Positions 10,877 to 21,719 of a stretch of 64,000 nt of DNA are shown piece after piece. Source of the stretch: Blastobasis lacticolella (lineage: Eukaryota > Arthropoda > Insecta > Lepidoptera > Blastobasidae); assembly GCA_905147135.1 (NCBI GenBank), contig LR990041.1, positions 10,415,907-10,479,906 on the forward strand, written 5' to 3'. Under the pieces are notes generated by a model. That model was not told the DNA's origin and did not search any database. It saw only the letters and a list, made by a program, of their open reading frames with translations. The position numbers and the translations under genes were made by a program. Position 1 is the stretch's first letter; each line of letters opens with the position of its first letter.

Positions 10877-10886
10877 TAGGGGGCGG
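10877..10886 (+). promoter_or_regulatory. BEL polypurine tract
   Basis: A purine-rich run (AGGGGGCGG) lies four bases before the 3' LTR, where the plus-strand primer is expected. Confidence 0.6.
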
Positions 10887-10889
10887 TAT

Positions 10890-11098
10890 TGTAGACCATA
10901 GGAAACGATTTTTGTAAAACTTAGTCGTAAGTACATTGCTTCTGCTTTAAATTGGTACTTGGTGTAAAGCGGTAAAGGTCGTTTTAAAAATGAAGGTAAA
11001 ATCATAATAAGTTAGTTGCTACTCTTGCGCTGTCCACTCTGCACACGGTCCTCATTGAAATTTCCAAACCCGGCGTTTCTATTCTCCTATCCGTTACA
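10890..11098 (+). repeat. BEL 3' LTR (209 bp)
   Basis: Starts TGTAGACCATAGGAAACGAT and ends CTATCCGTTACA; paired with 4,019-4,224. AATAG follows at 11,099-11,103. Confidence 0.92.
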
Positions 11099-11103
11099 AA
11101 TAG

Positions 11104-11707
11104 AATAACAACAGAGCAATCATTTGTTTTTGAAATTCGGTACCTATTCAGAATTAAAATATTTTCTCTTGCCCCTTGGTTTTTAAAATTCCTCGAGCAC
11201 CACACTTGCCTATCAAATATGCATTTCACGTATCTGTAGCAAATCTATGGATTCCATTCCACTCAACTCTATTCAATATGTCGTTAAACCTTTATTGTCT
11301 GTTAACACTGGCTCTATTATTGGATATTCTGAGACATGGTCTCTATTTCAATCATTCTACGAAATCAATAAACGAGACAAATCCAATCTCATTCACAGGC
11401 GTGTGACACAAAATTGATTGAAAATCTCCGAATTCCGAATGTGTTTCCAAGAAGGCCTTTCGCCTGGAATCCACAATGGAAAATCTTTCGGTGCGTGGAA
11501 TTCGTCCAATATGTTTCCTTACACGATTATATTTAATGCATTCACATTATATTACAACAGTCGCGTGGGCTGGGTCCCAGCCCCAGACCGACAAATATCG
11601 AACTCTCTGTATATTATCCTTACTATCTCCCTATTCCTCTATTATTACGTTCAAAATTAATTTAAAAGGTCACACCAAAATGCGATAGACTTTCCTTTGC
11701 ACTATAA
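11104..11707. other. Non-coding DNA
   Basis: ORFs of 70-80 codons overlap in different frames without recognisable similarity. I see no supported gene. Confidence 0.5.
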
Positions 11708-11850
11708 AATGGGTTCTTCAAAGGGCATGTCTACAGGTACCTGAAAGGCCGGCACCGCATCCGTTCCCATTGGGTTACACATGTCCTAGACGACGGTGGC
11801 CGCTTTCCATCAGGTAGTCCGCCCGTGTGCCTCCCTAAAAACATAGATCA
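11708..11850 (+). mobile_element. LINE 3' end fragment
   Basis: GACGACGGTGGCCGCTTTCC followed by ATCAGGTAGTCCGCCCGTGT and CTCCCTAAAAACATAG matches the CATCAGGTGG tail family, close to the 38,783 copy (GACGACGGTAACCACTTCTT). Confidence 0.6.
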
Positions 11851-11879
11851 TAGTATATACTCACACCACACAGAAGCGA

Positions 11880-12055
11880 TAATACAATAAAGCAGTCGCG
11901 GTGCGGCACGGCGTGTAGCGATATCGTTCCGGTACTGCTACACACGTGGCGGTGGTACCGCGGCACGATAGCGGTCCGTCAGACGTCGAAAGCAATCCCA
12001 CTCGCGCATCGCATGGCGCCGCATCCGCTGTCAGCCTTCATAGGCTATATATAAT
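11880..12055. other. GC-rich non-coding island
   Basis: A CpG-rich block (GTCGCGGTGCGGCACGGCGT; ATCGCATGGCGCCGCATCCG) in AT-rich surroundings, without an ORF or a known repeat. It could be part of a transposon or a regulatory element. Confidence 0.35.
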
Positions 12056-12555
12056 AAGACCACGCTAAGTCCGAATCGCTAAATTCATAAATGTCATAAC
12101 AAACAATTTGATTTATGTGAGATTGTTTATTTTCGTGAGTTATAAAAATAAGTATTATTAAATAATGGGCAAAACAATTAAAAAGGAAGTCCAAGAGATA
12201 TGATTCATTTCAGTATGTTTAATAATTTAGTAAAACTATAAGTACAAGCCAAATAACTGGATGTTTACAAGAAGGAATGACAAGGACAGATTATCCCCAG
12301 ATTATTGCCATATGCACATTTTATAATTTTTACTATTGTCAGTCAATACGGACTCATCGAGGTCCTATTATAACGTGGAACACGATTCCGGCGCGCATCA
12401 TGCCTAACCCACGTTGTATGGATCGCTGCCGCTCCCACACCGCGACCGGTGGGTGTACGCCAGCATAAGAACTCAAACGTCACAAAATCTTCCCGAATAG
12501 GATCGCGACCGGTTTTTTGTATAATCGCCTGTGTGTTGCTCATCCTTTAGTTTAT

Positions 12556-12815
12556 CTTGCGCTTATTACATCTGGCTAAAATCAAGCGACTAAATTCAGA
12601 AGCAAAATGCGGGAGGGCATGTCAGTGGAATGTATTGCTCATAGAATAAGAGCCATTTTTGTACCACTTGTATTATGTTTTGCGACGCTCCTCTTTTCAA
12701 ATGGCGTGATACAAAAATGGATCTTATTTTATAAGCACTACATTCCATTTAAATTTGCTCTCACGCTTAATGCTTCTGAATTTAGATGACTAAATTTATT
12801 AAAATGTAATAAGCA
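12556..12815. mobile_element. Palindromic MITE-like element
   Basis: The left arm (12,558-12,672: CGCTTATTACAT, CTAAATTCAGAAGC, GTGGAATGTATTGCT, AAGAGCCATTTTTGTA) is repeated inverted at 12,705-12,818. Arms diverge by substitutions and small gaps; the spacer is about 35 bp. No ORF is supported. Target duplication not resolved. Confidence 0.65.
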
Positions 12816-12885
12816 CTTTACCAGCCACAGTGTTTTCTTTGGACTATGACATGGGATCGTTCAAGAGGTGTATTAGAGGTCTCTT

Positions 12886-13007
12886 CAGAGTCGGGCAACG
12901 CATTTGTGACTCCCCTGGTGTTGCTGATGTCCATAGGCGGCGGTGACCACTTTCCATAAGGTGGCCCACTTGCCTGTTTGTCTGACGTATAACATAAAAA
13001 AAACAAA
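12886..13007 (+). mobile_element. LINE 3' end fragment
   Basis: GGGCAACGCATTTGTGACTC, CATAGGCGGCGGTGACCACT and CTGACGTATAACATAAAAAA belong to the same tail family as 6,240-6,364. A-rich end; 5' truncated. Confidence 0.7.
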
Positions 13008-13367
13008 GGAATTGTTTTTACTTCTATTAGATTATGTTTTTTTAAGTTAATTTATAGAAATAAAAGCAAATTTGCTTATATTTCTGTAGTTAGGCTCGAC
13101 CTGAATCAAAAACCCTGTGATCATTTCTCTAAAGCAAGTACCCTATTTTTTTAACAAATTCGTACTCAGTAGATTTCGGATTAACTCCAACAAGTTCCTG
13201 GTCCACAGCCAAGTTAAAGTTGATCTGCAACTGATAGCTATGCCCCCTGACAAATGGACTCTTGGCAATGCAAAAAGCGAAAAGTCCTAGCTGTGGATTC
13301 TATAGGACTTGCTTTTATCTGCTAAAGTTATAAGTAGGTAATTGTTAATTTTTGTGTTTACAGGTAG

Positions 13368-13441
13368 GCGGAAGTGGGAATCGAACCCGTACCTCTCCCT
13401 AACGAGTCGGCTACTTTAACCACTAAGCCACCGATGCTCGT
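13368..13441 (-). repeat. tRNA-like SINE head, reverse orientation
   Basis: On the minus strand GGTGGCTTAGTGGTTAAAGT (A-box-like) and GGTTCGATTCC (B box) flank CCGACTCGTTA, as in the SINE-A head. The acceptor arms do not pair and no SINE-A body follows, so this is a SINE fragment and not a tRNA gene. Confidence 0.6.
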
Positions 13442-13634
13442 TAATTTAGTATATTATTGTTTAATATCTACATCTTCATCTTAAAATTAATTATAACAAC
13501 AGCAATTCAATTTACAAAATAGAAAATATAGTAGAAGTGCTGTTCGAATTGCCTATAGATTGAGAGGAAAGTAATTTATTGCATATGCTTCACGATTTCA
13601 TACAAAAGTTGAGAGCGATAACATTATAGGAAGC

Positions 13635-13649
13635 TTACGTTTAACAACG
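13635..13649. other. SINE target site duplication, 15 bp
   Basis: TTACGTTTAACAACG here is repeated exactly at 14,017-14,031, flanking the SINE-A copy. This length is typical of LINE-driven target-primed reverse transcription. Confidence 0.9.
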
Positions 13650-14016
13650 TAGCAAGAGCGTTGCTGGCCGAACGGTCTAGAGTATCCGACTCGTAAGGCA
13701 GAGGTCCCGAGTTCGAATCCCGCTCCGGCCATGTACCAATGACTGTTTTTTGAGTTATGTACATTAGTTGAATACTAACCGATGCTCTTACGGTGAGGGA
13801 AAACATAGTGATGAAACCTGCACATTCAGGCGACTGGATGTGTAATCATGATCCAATCTGGTCAGGTTCCCCTGGTAGCAGGGTCATGGAGGTCAGATGG
13901 CACTCGCTCCACTGTAATTACCTGACTTGCCAAATCCTGGATCATGGTAAAGGCGGACCCCGGGCCCTCGTAAGCGAGAGCACAACCGGGACATGAACGC
14001 CAAGACGATTTTTTTT
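13650..14016 (+). mobile_element. SINE-A, full-length copy 1
   Basis: A tRNA-derived SINE of about 360 bp. The head (13,656-13,729) has a GGCCGAACGG A-box region, GACTCGTAA where an anticodon loop would be (CGT), and the B box AGTTCGAATCCCG. The body has TGTACCAATGACTG, a hairpin ACATTCAGGCGACTGGATGT (13,822-13,841), TCTGGTCAGGTTCCCCTGG and TCGTAAGCGAGAGCACAACC. It ends in a T-rich tract at the 15-bp duplication. Transcription by RNA polymerase III from the internal boxes is expected for the family. Confidence 0.9.
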
Positions 14017-14215
14017 TTACGTTTAACAACGAATTGTTTCTCATATTTTATGTGCCGTCATTTTTACGAATTACATTGTACAATTAATGTACTCGTATAT
14101 TGGTAACGTATTTTTGCCACTAATTAGTGGCAATAAGTTAGTAACAAACCAGCAGATATGGCATCTGGTGGAAAGTGGTAGTTACCTACCTATTTATTGC
14201 CCAAACTATGTAGGT

Positions 14216-14325
14216 ACCAAGGTTGTCTGGAAGAGATCACATTAGTGATAAGACCGCCCTTTGTATTACCCGCCATATATTTTGTAACTGTATTTGTGTT
14301 CTCTGGTATGCAAATAAAGAGTAAG
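14216..14325 (+). mobile_element. LINE 3' UTR fragment
   Basis: CAAGGTTGTCTGGAAGAGAT, TGATAAGACCGCC and GCAAATAAAGAGTAAGTAAG form a 3' end common in lepidopteran LINEs. It ends in an AAGT microsatellite (14,318-14,338). Confidence 0.6.
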
Positions 14326-14575
14326 TAAGTAAGTAAGTATTTGTATTGTATTGTATTATTTGTATTGTAGGTATCTAACAAAAAGTGAGTTCTGAACTGG
14401 TATGCCGTATGCCTGTAATTCTACTGGCTACTTATCATTTAAACAAGAACAAAACAATTTCCATGCTAGTGCTGCGTCAAAAAGTGACAACGACCTAATG
14501 ACAAACTAACGACAACAATCATCGAAGTAAGCCAAGTGTACAAAATCGTACTTTCATTTTCAGTCGATTCTTCCA
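14326..14575. other. AT-rich spacer with microsatellites
   Basis: Starts with AAGT and TTGTA repeats; nothing else supported. Confidence 0.5.
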
Positions 14576-14870
14576 ACCTCTGGTTCGATCATTGTTTCCT
14601 GAAACTGTCCACAGCGTTTCCCAGATGGCCCGACGGGTTCCGATGAGGCCCGATGGTGCCCGATGGGGCCATTATTGGTAAGTGCTGGGGTTATTTAATC
14701 CGCCACACAGCCGCTCCCGGCCTCATCACGGCGGACACGACGCGCAATCTATCGCCCAACAATTTAGACGGTTCGACCATGCTGCCTCCGCCATTATTCC
14801 GCCGTCAAAGTGATTAAATAAATAGTACAGGCGCAGCTCTATAGAGTTATTTCGTAATTACGCAGGTTTA
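14576..14870. other. GC-richer non-coding island with donor-like site
   Basis: Contains GATGAGGCCC, GATGGTGCCC and GATGGGGCC in a row (14,642-14,670), then ATTG/GTAAGTG, a strong splice-donor match near 14,679, and CpG-rich sequence to 14,800. All frames have stops close by. Could be an untranslated exon or a regulatory element; unsupported beyond composition. Confidence 0.3.
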
Positions 14871-15589
14871 TTGCCTACAAGACCGGGAATGTTTGGGGTA
14901 AGAGCGCGTTGGGTTGACCTCTGGTAACATTTTCAACGAGGATCATGCACTCGGTGTAGGTAGGAACCATTTTAGCGCCGGCATGCTTGCGGTTTCTTGT
15001 GCGTGCCAGTGGTTCCAATTAAGTTTTATTCCGTCTAATATTCTCTCTTCCTTATTTTTAATGGTATATACTATTAACTATAGAAATTGAAATGACCCAC
15101 ACGTAGGTGTGGCTTGAGTAGTTCACAAGTATTATTCTTCAATGCAGCTGAAGGCATTCATGACATAATCTATACGGCACTCGCATTAATAACATCTAAC
15201 CGAATACAAGATACAGTAGCCCAGTGTATGAATATCTTAAGGCTATTTATGTTACAATTTATAATTTCATCCATCGTATTGCATAACTTGTACATAAGTC
15301 ATGTTGTGTCATTAGAGAAGGAAATGTAATCTGAAAATACATTACGCCGGATATCGATAAATCTGTTATGAGTGTTTGCAGGGCATTTGGTACTTGGCCA
15401 GTATGAATGACCTCATGCTCATGCAGTTCGGCATTTTTTCTAAATGCATAATGATATTTCATAAATGTTATACCTATGCAATTTTCGCAATTGTCCATCG
15501 AGTGTTATGGTTCCTCGTTTCTCACTTTTAAAAGAATCAGCGGAGCATCATGAAACATCAACTTCGAAAATCGATTTCCCATTCAGCTC
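14871..15589. other. Non-coding DNA
   Basis: ORFs at 15,114-15,329 (+) and 15,259-15,498 (-) overlap on opposite strands and have no recognisable motif. No supported gene. Confidence 0.45.
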
Positions 15590-15765
15590 TAGTGAGAGTG
15601 ATACATACCGAGGCATTTTCATTTTCCGAAACCAACAAATTTTCCGAGAAATGCAACACGTTGTCTACGAGTGTGTTCCCGGATTATAATTTGGACGCCT
15701 TGAAGGCTGCAGTGAATAAGCTGTTTCGATACAGGCATGCTCCACTTTCAAACGCTCCGCGGTCA
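15590..15765 (+). pseudogene. LINE ORF2 C-terminal fragment
   Basis: Reads TSVFPDYNLDALKAAVNKLF then RYRHAP. The same pattern ends the larger LINE at 43,380-43,460 (SVFPDRYNLDAFKSRVNRLF). The rest of ORF2 is absent, so this is a 5'-truncated remnant. Confidence 0.7.
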
Positions 15766-15799
15766 AATGCTTGGTTAATAAAAAAACCGTAAAACATCG

Positions 15800-15965
15800 A
15801 TATCGGCTACAGATTTCTAGCTGCCCTAGAGCGACGTCACCGCGTAGAATGCGCTAGCCCGGCGTAGGCTCGGCGGTCGGCGGTCACCCGACCCTCGCCA
15901 CGCCAGATCTGTATCTATGGCGCCACCGCTTCCCGCCATTTCGATTCACACAGATTGCATTCAAT
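15800..15965. other. GC-rich non-coding block
   Basis: Contains GTAGGCTCGGCGGTCGGCGG and GGCGCCACCGCTTCCCGCC. CpG content is higher than in its surroundings. No ORF. Possibly regulatory or part of an old repeat. Confidence 0.3.
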
Positions 15966-16540
15966 TACTCCTGTTATTCAGTTAATTAATACCGACACGC
16001 CACAGCCGCGAATTCTTGGGGTATTTTATTGAGGCTTTAGGTAGGAGAATTCATGGGCGCCCGGTAGGGTTATCGATCATTCATATTCGCCGTTTATGTG
16101 AATTATATTTCCTATTTGGTTGAGGAGTTGCGTGGGTTACGCAGTGTACACGATTGTTATTTATTATGTACGAGGATAATTGTAATTATATTTTTATATC
16201 AATATTGTATTAAGTAGGTAGGTACTGGAAGTAAAACAATTCTTCTGATATTTTTGTTTTAATACGCTAGATAAGAAGGCAAAGAAACATTAATATTATA
16301 GAATATACTCTTAAAATAAAATATCACTCATTATCGTTACTCTTTCAAGGGTTTGAGTATTTGAGATTTAATACTTAAAATCGCTGCCCCACGCAAATTT
16401 AGATTATGTGTGGAGACAAATTGTGGAATGTAGGTATGTATGTAGGGCGGCCACTGGTAATAGCAGCCTTGTATTTCATACTGGGTTGCTTTTGCTAAAT
16501 TGTCAGGTAATATTGATTCCATTGTTTCTACCAACTAAAG
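15966..16540. other. AT-rich non-coding DNA
   Basis: No supported feature. Confidence 0.5.
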
Positions 16541-16800
16541 TTCATCATCGTCATATAACAGCCCACTGCAGGACTTAGGCTCTCCCATAAGATTGCCATA
16601 ATCTCCACGCTTGGCAGGCGGGTTGGAGATCGCAGTGTTGTAAATGTATAATGTAGAAATGGTTAACGCTGCTGCCCATTTTATTATTGTTACATATTGG
16701 TGAAGATTTATAATTGGCTTTTGATTGTTTTATAATACTGCTCTTATGTAAATAGTAAGCTGTTGACTTCCAAATAAAATAAAATAAATAAATAAAACAG
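16541..16800. mobile_element. LINE-like 3' fragments
   Basis: CAGCCCACTGCAGGACTTAG and TTGGCAGGCGGGTTGGAGAT (16,560-16,635) resemble RTE-type LINE end sequence on the minus strand. The stretch up to 16,800 ends in AAATAAAATAAAATAAATAA, the tail of another retroposed fragment. Confidence 0.45.
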
Positions 16801-18382
16801 CAAATGGTTGTCAGAGATTTTGTTGCTTTTCGCTTAAAAACTGTATCTGATAAAATAAATTACCTAATCCTTTCTACGGCCTAACGGCCGACTGAAATAT
16901 TGTGGTGTTCTACTTTGGACACAGAAATCGAAATAGGTAAGTTAATTACCTTAGGTAATTTGTAGGTATTTAATTTTGATTTCTGTGAGTATGGACAAAC
17001 TTTTTATCAATACCGCATAATAATATAATTTAGAAAAATTTCCCAAAAAAATAAGAAGTGTAAGAAATGACCACAGAATATAGAAACTACCGATAAGTAG
17101 GTATGCGTTCTAAAATACGCAATTTGGTTGGTTAGGCTTTCAATCCGTCGTAACATACCTGACGTAGATTTTCATTTGGTTACTTATTTGTGGGTACCTA
17201 TTTATTAACATAGAGAAAAAATGTCTGCAACAGTTCAGCAAAGAAATTACGATTTGGTCCGCTGAAAAATGTAGATATTCTGTCAGCAGTTTTATCTAAT
17301 TGGTCAGCAACTAAGGCCAGTAAAATCATATAAATTGTTTAGCAATTCACCATAATATTGTGTAGGTAGGTAGATACTCAAGTTCTTTGGTAATATTGTA
17401 TTAGAAGATCATTCTTACTAATATCAATGTGAAAATTTAATGTGCTTAGACGTTCATTACTCATTCTGTTAATATAACACTGATACAAAAGAACGTTCAT
17501 TCTTGTATTTAATCTACGCTCATACGTTAATAACACTGCCGACCAAAATATTTCTTAATGACCAAATGTGAATCATTTGTTAGGTACTTACCAGAAAGAA
17601 TAACGAACGAACATTATCTACTTTCATTATTTTTATCTCATAGTAGAGTAAGTACTTAAAACAAGCTTTCCAATAAATATGAACGCCTACCAAAAATAGC
17701 TTAGCAAAAATTCACAAAGGAAACATTACCGCTGGGTTAACGCAAGGAATTCAAAGTGTATTTCGTATTACAGCTTTATGTTGAAATAAATGATGATAAT
17801 AAAACATGGAATGTTAGAAGAATTATTTTTGGTTGCCACTAATGTATTTCTACTTTGGGGACAGTGGAAGGCTGAATTAAAATCTTAACAGTTTTATTAA
17901 AAGTTCATTAGCCGTTTGGATTTTGAAATAAAATTTACAAGATACAGACATTTAACGATAAAATAATACCTTAACTGTACAAGAACATCACGAGGAGAAG
18001 CCAAAGAACCTACCTACATAACTACATCAATCACTAGTACTCGTAGGGTCGTCTACATCTCCACAAAGTCCTCGACTCTGATCGATATATAATTAAGTCG
18101 CTTGCACCCAGGGGTGTCTAAATATCTTTACAAAGACGGCGATCCTTGTAGAAGCCCGACCCACATGCTATCTACATAAGTAACCACATGCTTCGTCCTT
18201 ATTTATGTAGGTAGGGTAAACCATTTGTAGTGCCAATAAATACATATTACCACGTTTGCTTGCAGATGAAATTGTCCTTTATCTAAGCTTTTTAAAGCAG
18301 TTTTGGTTTCTACATAGCGCGAATTAAAAACCCAGAAATAAATCTAGGTATAGAAACCTCCCGTCGTGCAATCCCCTCCCGA
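16801..18382. other. AT-rich DNA, no supported gene
   Basis: Long A+T-rich stretch with GTAGGTAGGTAG microsatellites near 17,360. No ORF or repeat recognised. Confidence 0.55.
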
Positions 18383-18750
18383 CAGAGCGGTGCCCGAGCG
18401 GTTAGAGTATGCGACTCGTAAGCCAGAGGTCCCGGGTTCGAATCCCGCTCCGGCCATGTACCAATGACTGTTTTCTGAGTTATGTACATTAGTTGAATAC
18501 TAACCGATGCTCTTACGGTGAGGGAAAGCATCGTGATGAAACCTGTACATTCAGGCGACTGGATGTGTAACCATGATCCAATCTGGTCAGGTTCCCCTGG
18601 TAGCAGGGTCATGGAGGTCAGATGGCAGTCGCTCCACTGTAATTACCTGACCTGCCAAATCCTGAATCATGGTCAAGGCGGGCCCCGGGCCCTCGTGCGC
18701 GAGAGCACAACCGGGACATTAACAATAACGTGATTATTATTTATTATTTA
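18383..18750 (+). mobile_element. SINE-A, copy 2
   Basis: Head from 18,385 with GCGACTCGTAA and B box GGTTCGAATCCCGCTCC; body as in copy 1, with the hairpin at 18,546-18,567. It ends with ATTATTATTTATTATTTAT. A clear target duplication was not found. Confidence 0.88.
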
Positions 18751-18969
18751 TAAAAATCTCCCTTCGTGGTAGTACTCAATCCAATATCTCATTAAACCCC
18801 ATGCACAAAATAAAAAACATTCCTCCCCAAATAGGTCTACTGAGAACAAAGGTCTTCCGCTACGCATATTAAGACTGGTTGAACAGACTTATGAGTCGAT
18901 TGGCAGCCCGTGAACATTTTTTAACAAATTAAATATCCTTATCGCCAACCTTATGATTTCTGTGTCTGA

Positions 18970-19320
18970 TTGACGACTCTTGGGATTCTATTCTCAGGTC
19001 AGAGAAAGGCTCTAGGTTTGATGATGTAATCGGATGGTGATGAATTTATAAAATTAAATTATATCAGTAACTTTATTCCGCTTAGTAAAGACATAACAAC
19101 GGCTTGGGAAGTAATGATGACCACTTTATGTAAAGGGATTAAATATTGGTCCTTAGCAAGGGACAAGTTATTGTCAACGATTTTAGGCATGTTCGAAAAC
19201 TCGGTTGTTTTTAAAATTCAAGATGAAATCAGTAAAGAAGCACTAGTAAGTCGGCAAGTTAATAATTTCCGAAGACGACGGCAATGGACTTTCTGTTATT
19301 TCTCTATTTGACCCATGAAT
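18970..19320 (+). repeat. Dispersed repeat, copy 2
   Basis: Partner of 7,905-8,285: CTCAGGTCAGAGAAAGG, ACGGCTTGGGAAGTAATGAT, TAAGTCGGCAAGTTAATAAT and TTCCGAAGACGACGGCAATG in the same order. Family unknown. Confidence 0.65.
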
Positions 19321-19730
19321 TAAATACGCCGTGGCTACCAACGTGAAAAGAACGGTTGGAATTAAAGGAGGGTACTGGTATGCCAAGACGGCAGACCCAA
19401 GCAGTTTTATTCCCCTCACTGTACGACATAGCGTGAAAATATTTCATGTATGTATTGCCACTAGCCCTAGCCCACATTGTACCCAGCCTTGAATGTGATA
19501 AGAATGTCTTTATAAATCGAAACTTGGCCATTATAACTTGACACGTTCATTTCGGAAAACATTGATTGTAGTGTATGTTCTCCTGATTATACCTTTTCAA
19601 CAAGCAAGGTTAAACTTTATCTAGGTGTCCCTCATAGCGATATATCTGCTTTTGTAAGACATTATTGTAAGAATCCCGTAGGCAACCCACATTATGGTAA
19701 CAATAGTAAATTATTTTTTACCACGACGTA
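19321..19730. other. Non-coding DNA
   Basis: A short minus-strand ORF (19,304-19,531) has no recognisable similarity. Nothing supported. Confidence 0.45.
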
Positions 19731-20070
19731 GGAGCGTCAATGGCCGAGTGGTTAAGGTATGCGACCCGTAAACGAGAGGTACCGGATTCGAATACGGACA
19801 TGTACCAATGACTCCTTTCTGAGTTGTTTTTTAATCTAATGCTAACCGATGCTCTTACATTGAGGGATAACATCGTGATGAAACCTGCACATTCAGGCGA
19901 CTGAATGTCTAACTATGAGCCAATCTGGTCAGGTTCCCCTGGTAGCAAGGTCATGGAGGTCAGATGGCAGTCGGTCCACTGTAATTACCTGATCTGACAA
20001 ATCCTGTATCATGGTCAAGGCCGACACCGGGCCCTCTGTGTGCGAGAGCACAATCGGGACATTAACGCCA
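19731..20070 (+). mobile_element. SINE-A, copy 3
   Basis: Head GGAGCGTCAATGGCCGAGTG at 19,731, then GCGACCCGTAAACGAGAGGT and a B box mutated to GGATTCGAATACGG. The hairpin is at 19,888-19,909. It ends TTAACGCCA. More diverged than copies 1 and 2. Confidence 0.87.
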
Positions 20071-20969
20071 ATGAATGTGTTACCTAAATAGCGATACATC
20101 TGCTTTTACCATGTCACTAGTGGACACTTACTTTACCCCTTACCTAAAACTTTTTCATGTTTATAAACCTTCATTTTAAACCACTTTATCTATTATTGAA
20201 ATCCTAGTAAACCGTTTTTTCTGTATTGTATTAGTGGAACCCAATGGTGTGCGAAATAAATAACTTTAAGACTGAATATTTATCGTCGGACGTATCCGTG
20301 GACAGTACCGAATCAACAACAAACTGATAATTCTATGTAAGGGTTGGAGTCTACCAGCACATCACCACACCTGTTACCTCTCCACGGCAGTCTTCTCGTA
20401 TCCACAGTGGTTGTAACCCTCCCGAAACGTCGAGAAAAGATGTACGTCGCATGTAAGTCCCTTTTAAAATAATAATCGATGTATAAAAATGTACACATTT
20501 TCCGCGTTCTTCTCAGAAAAGGTACTGAAACTAAGTATATTTTCACGAAACACCTTTCCGAGTAACTTCGGTTCCCAAATTAAATACTTGAGAATCCTGT
20601 CTAAGCAGCGCCATCTCGTGACGCACGCCGAACTACACTTTTTATTTTTAAAGCAGCTGCCTAAAAATCCCCCATAGCAACAGCACCATTACAATACTCT
20701 GGGTGCCTTATGATCTTATTGGTAACTGGCATCGAAATGCGAAGATATTTTATTCGACCCTTTAAAAAGCTAAGGAGAAACAACAGCGGAAGGTTGTGGG
20801 AAGGTAACAATGGTCTCATTACGAGAGTACGCGGCATCGCAACCACTATGCTTACGTCGACGTTACGTTGCAATTTCTCTCTCGTTTGTGCATAGGGTGA
20901 TGGAAAAGGACAATAGGGCCAGGACGTAAGGGATGCAGCTTTACGTGATAGTCTTTAATGTTGTCTTTT
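20071..20969. other. Non-coding DNA
   Basis: Several 60-77 codon ORFs overlap on both strands without motifs. Nothing supported. Confidence 0.45.
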
Positions 20970-21230
20970 ATATCTATCTATACATAGTATAAAATACATA
21001 TATAAAACAAAGTCGGTTCCCGCCGTCTAGTCTGTTTCTATCTAACTATGTATGTATCTATGTACGCTTAGATCTTTTAAACTACGCACCAGATTTTAAT
21101 GTGGTTTTCAGCAATAGATAGAGTGATTCAAGAGGAAGGTTTATAAGGAAGAAATGGAAGGGTAGGGTAAAGTAGGTGTATGGTAGGTGTAGGGTAGAAA
21201 AAGCGACGTAGCCGCCATTGTACTGTAATG
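20970..21230 (+). mobile_element. Helitron-like (Lep1-type) fragment
   Basis: GTTCCCGCCGTCTAGTCTG, AGATTTTAATGTGGTTTTCA, AATAGATAGAGTGATTCAAG and a GTAGGTGTAGGGTAG run ending AAAAGCGACGTAG repeat the 60-255 copy in the same orientation. Confidence 0.65.
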
Positions 21231-21299
21231 TGCATGAAGTTTTAAATGAATAAACAATTCAAGCATTACAAGCGTTGCTTGGCACCAGAAATAGATAAG

Positions 21300-21440
21300 G
21301 CTGTGGTACTCACCCAGGCGGACTCCTCAGGCTTGACAAAGTCCTACCACCTGATAAAATGAGCATAAGGCACTACAGCATTAGGTCGCAAATAATATCT
21401 ACCGGACGAATCCCTCATAGTGAGCTGTAAATTGAGAACA
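21300..21440. repeat. Dispersed repeat shared with 49 kb
   Basis: ACTCCTCAGGCTTGACAAAG and CTACCACCTGATAAAAT match ACTCCTCAGACTTGACAGAG and CATACCACTTGATAAAAT near 49,025. Family not recognised. Confidence 0.5.
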
Positions 21441-21719
21441 ATCATGGCTCCTTTGTGCTGAGTCCAACAAAAGCTTCCAGCCCTATCGCAGGGCTCTAGC
21501 CTGGAATGACTTCTAATAACGCTCGTCGAGTTGAATGCAAAGATTCAACGACATAATCACACTAAAAGCATTCTCTTTCGCCATGAAATGTTAAGAATCT
21601 TTATCTGGATAAAGTCTCTCGATTCAGTGTAATTCTTCTGACGAAAGGTGATTTTCACTTATTTACTTTTATCTAGCATAAAGTCGCCGTAGTCTTATTA
21701 AAGACTACTTCACTATCAC

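Larger units (their letters stand above)
4019..11098 (+). mobile_element. BEL/Pao LTR retrotransposon, full length but inactive
   Basis: A 7,080-bp element bounded by LTRs with TG...CA ends and an AATAG duplication. It carries, in order, a tRNA-type primer site, gag with coiled coil and zinc knuckles, an A17-type protease remnant, a reverse transcriptase fragment, RNase H and integrase, in the usual BEL/Pao order (protease-RT-RNaseH-integrase). Coding sequence is interrupted by several stops and frameshifts, a deletion that removes the reverse transcriptase palm, a 309-bp LINE-end insertion and a nested insertion of about 950 bp. Diverged LTRs agree with an old insertion. No env is seen. Confidence 0.9.

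Noticed and set aside
18385..18460. tRNA gene with CGT anticodon
   Set aside because: A and B boxes are present, but the acceptor ends do not pair and the sequence continues into the SINE-A body; several identical-context copies occur.
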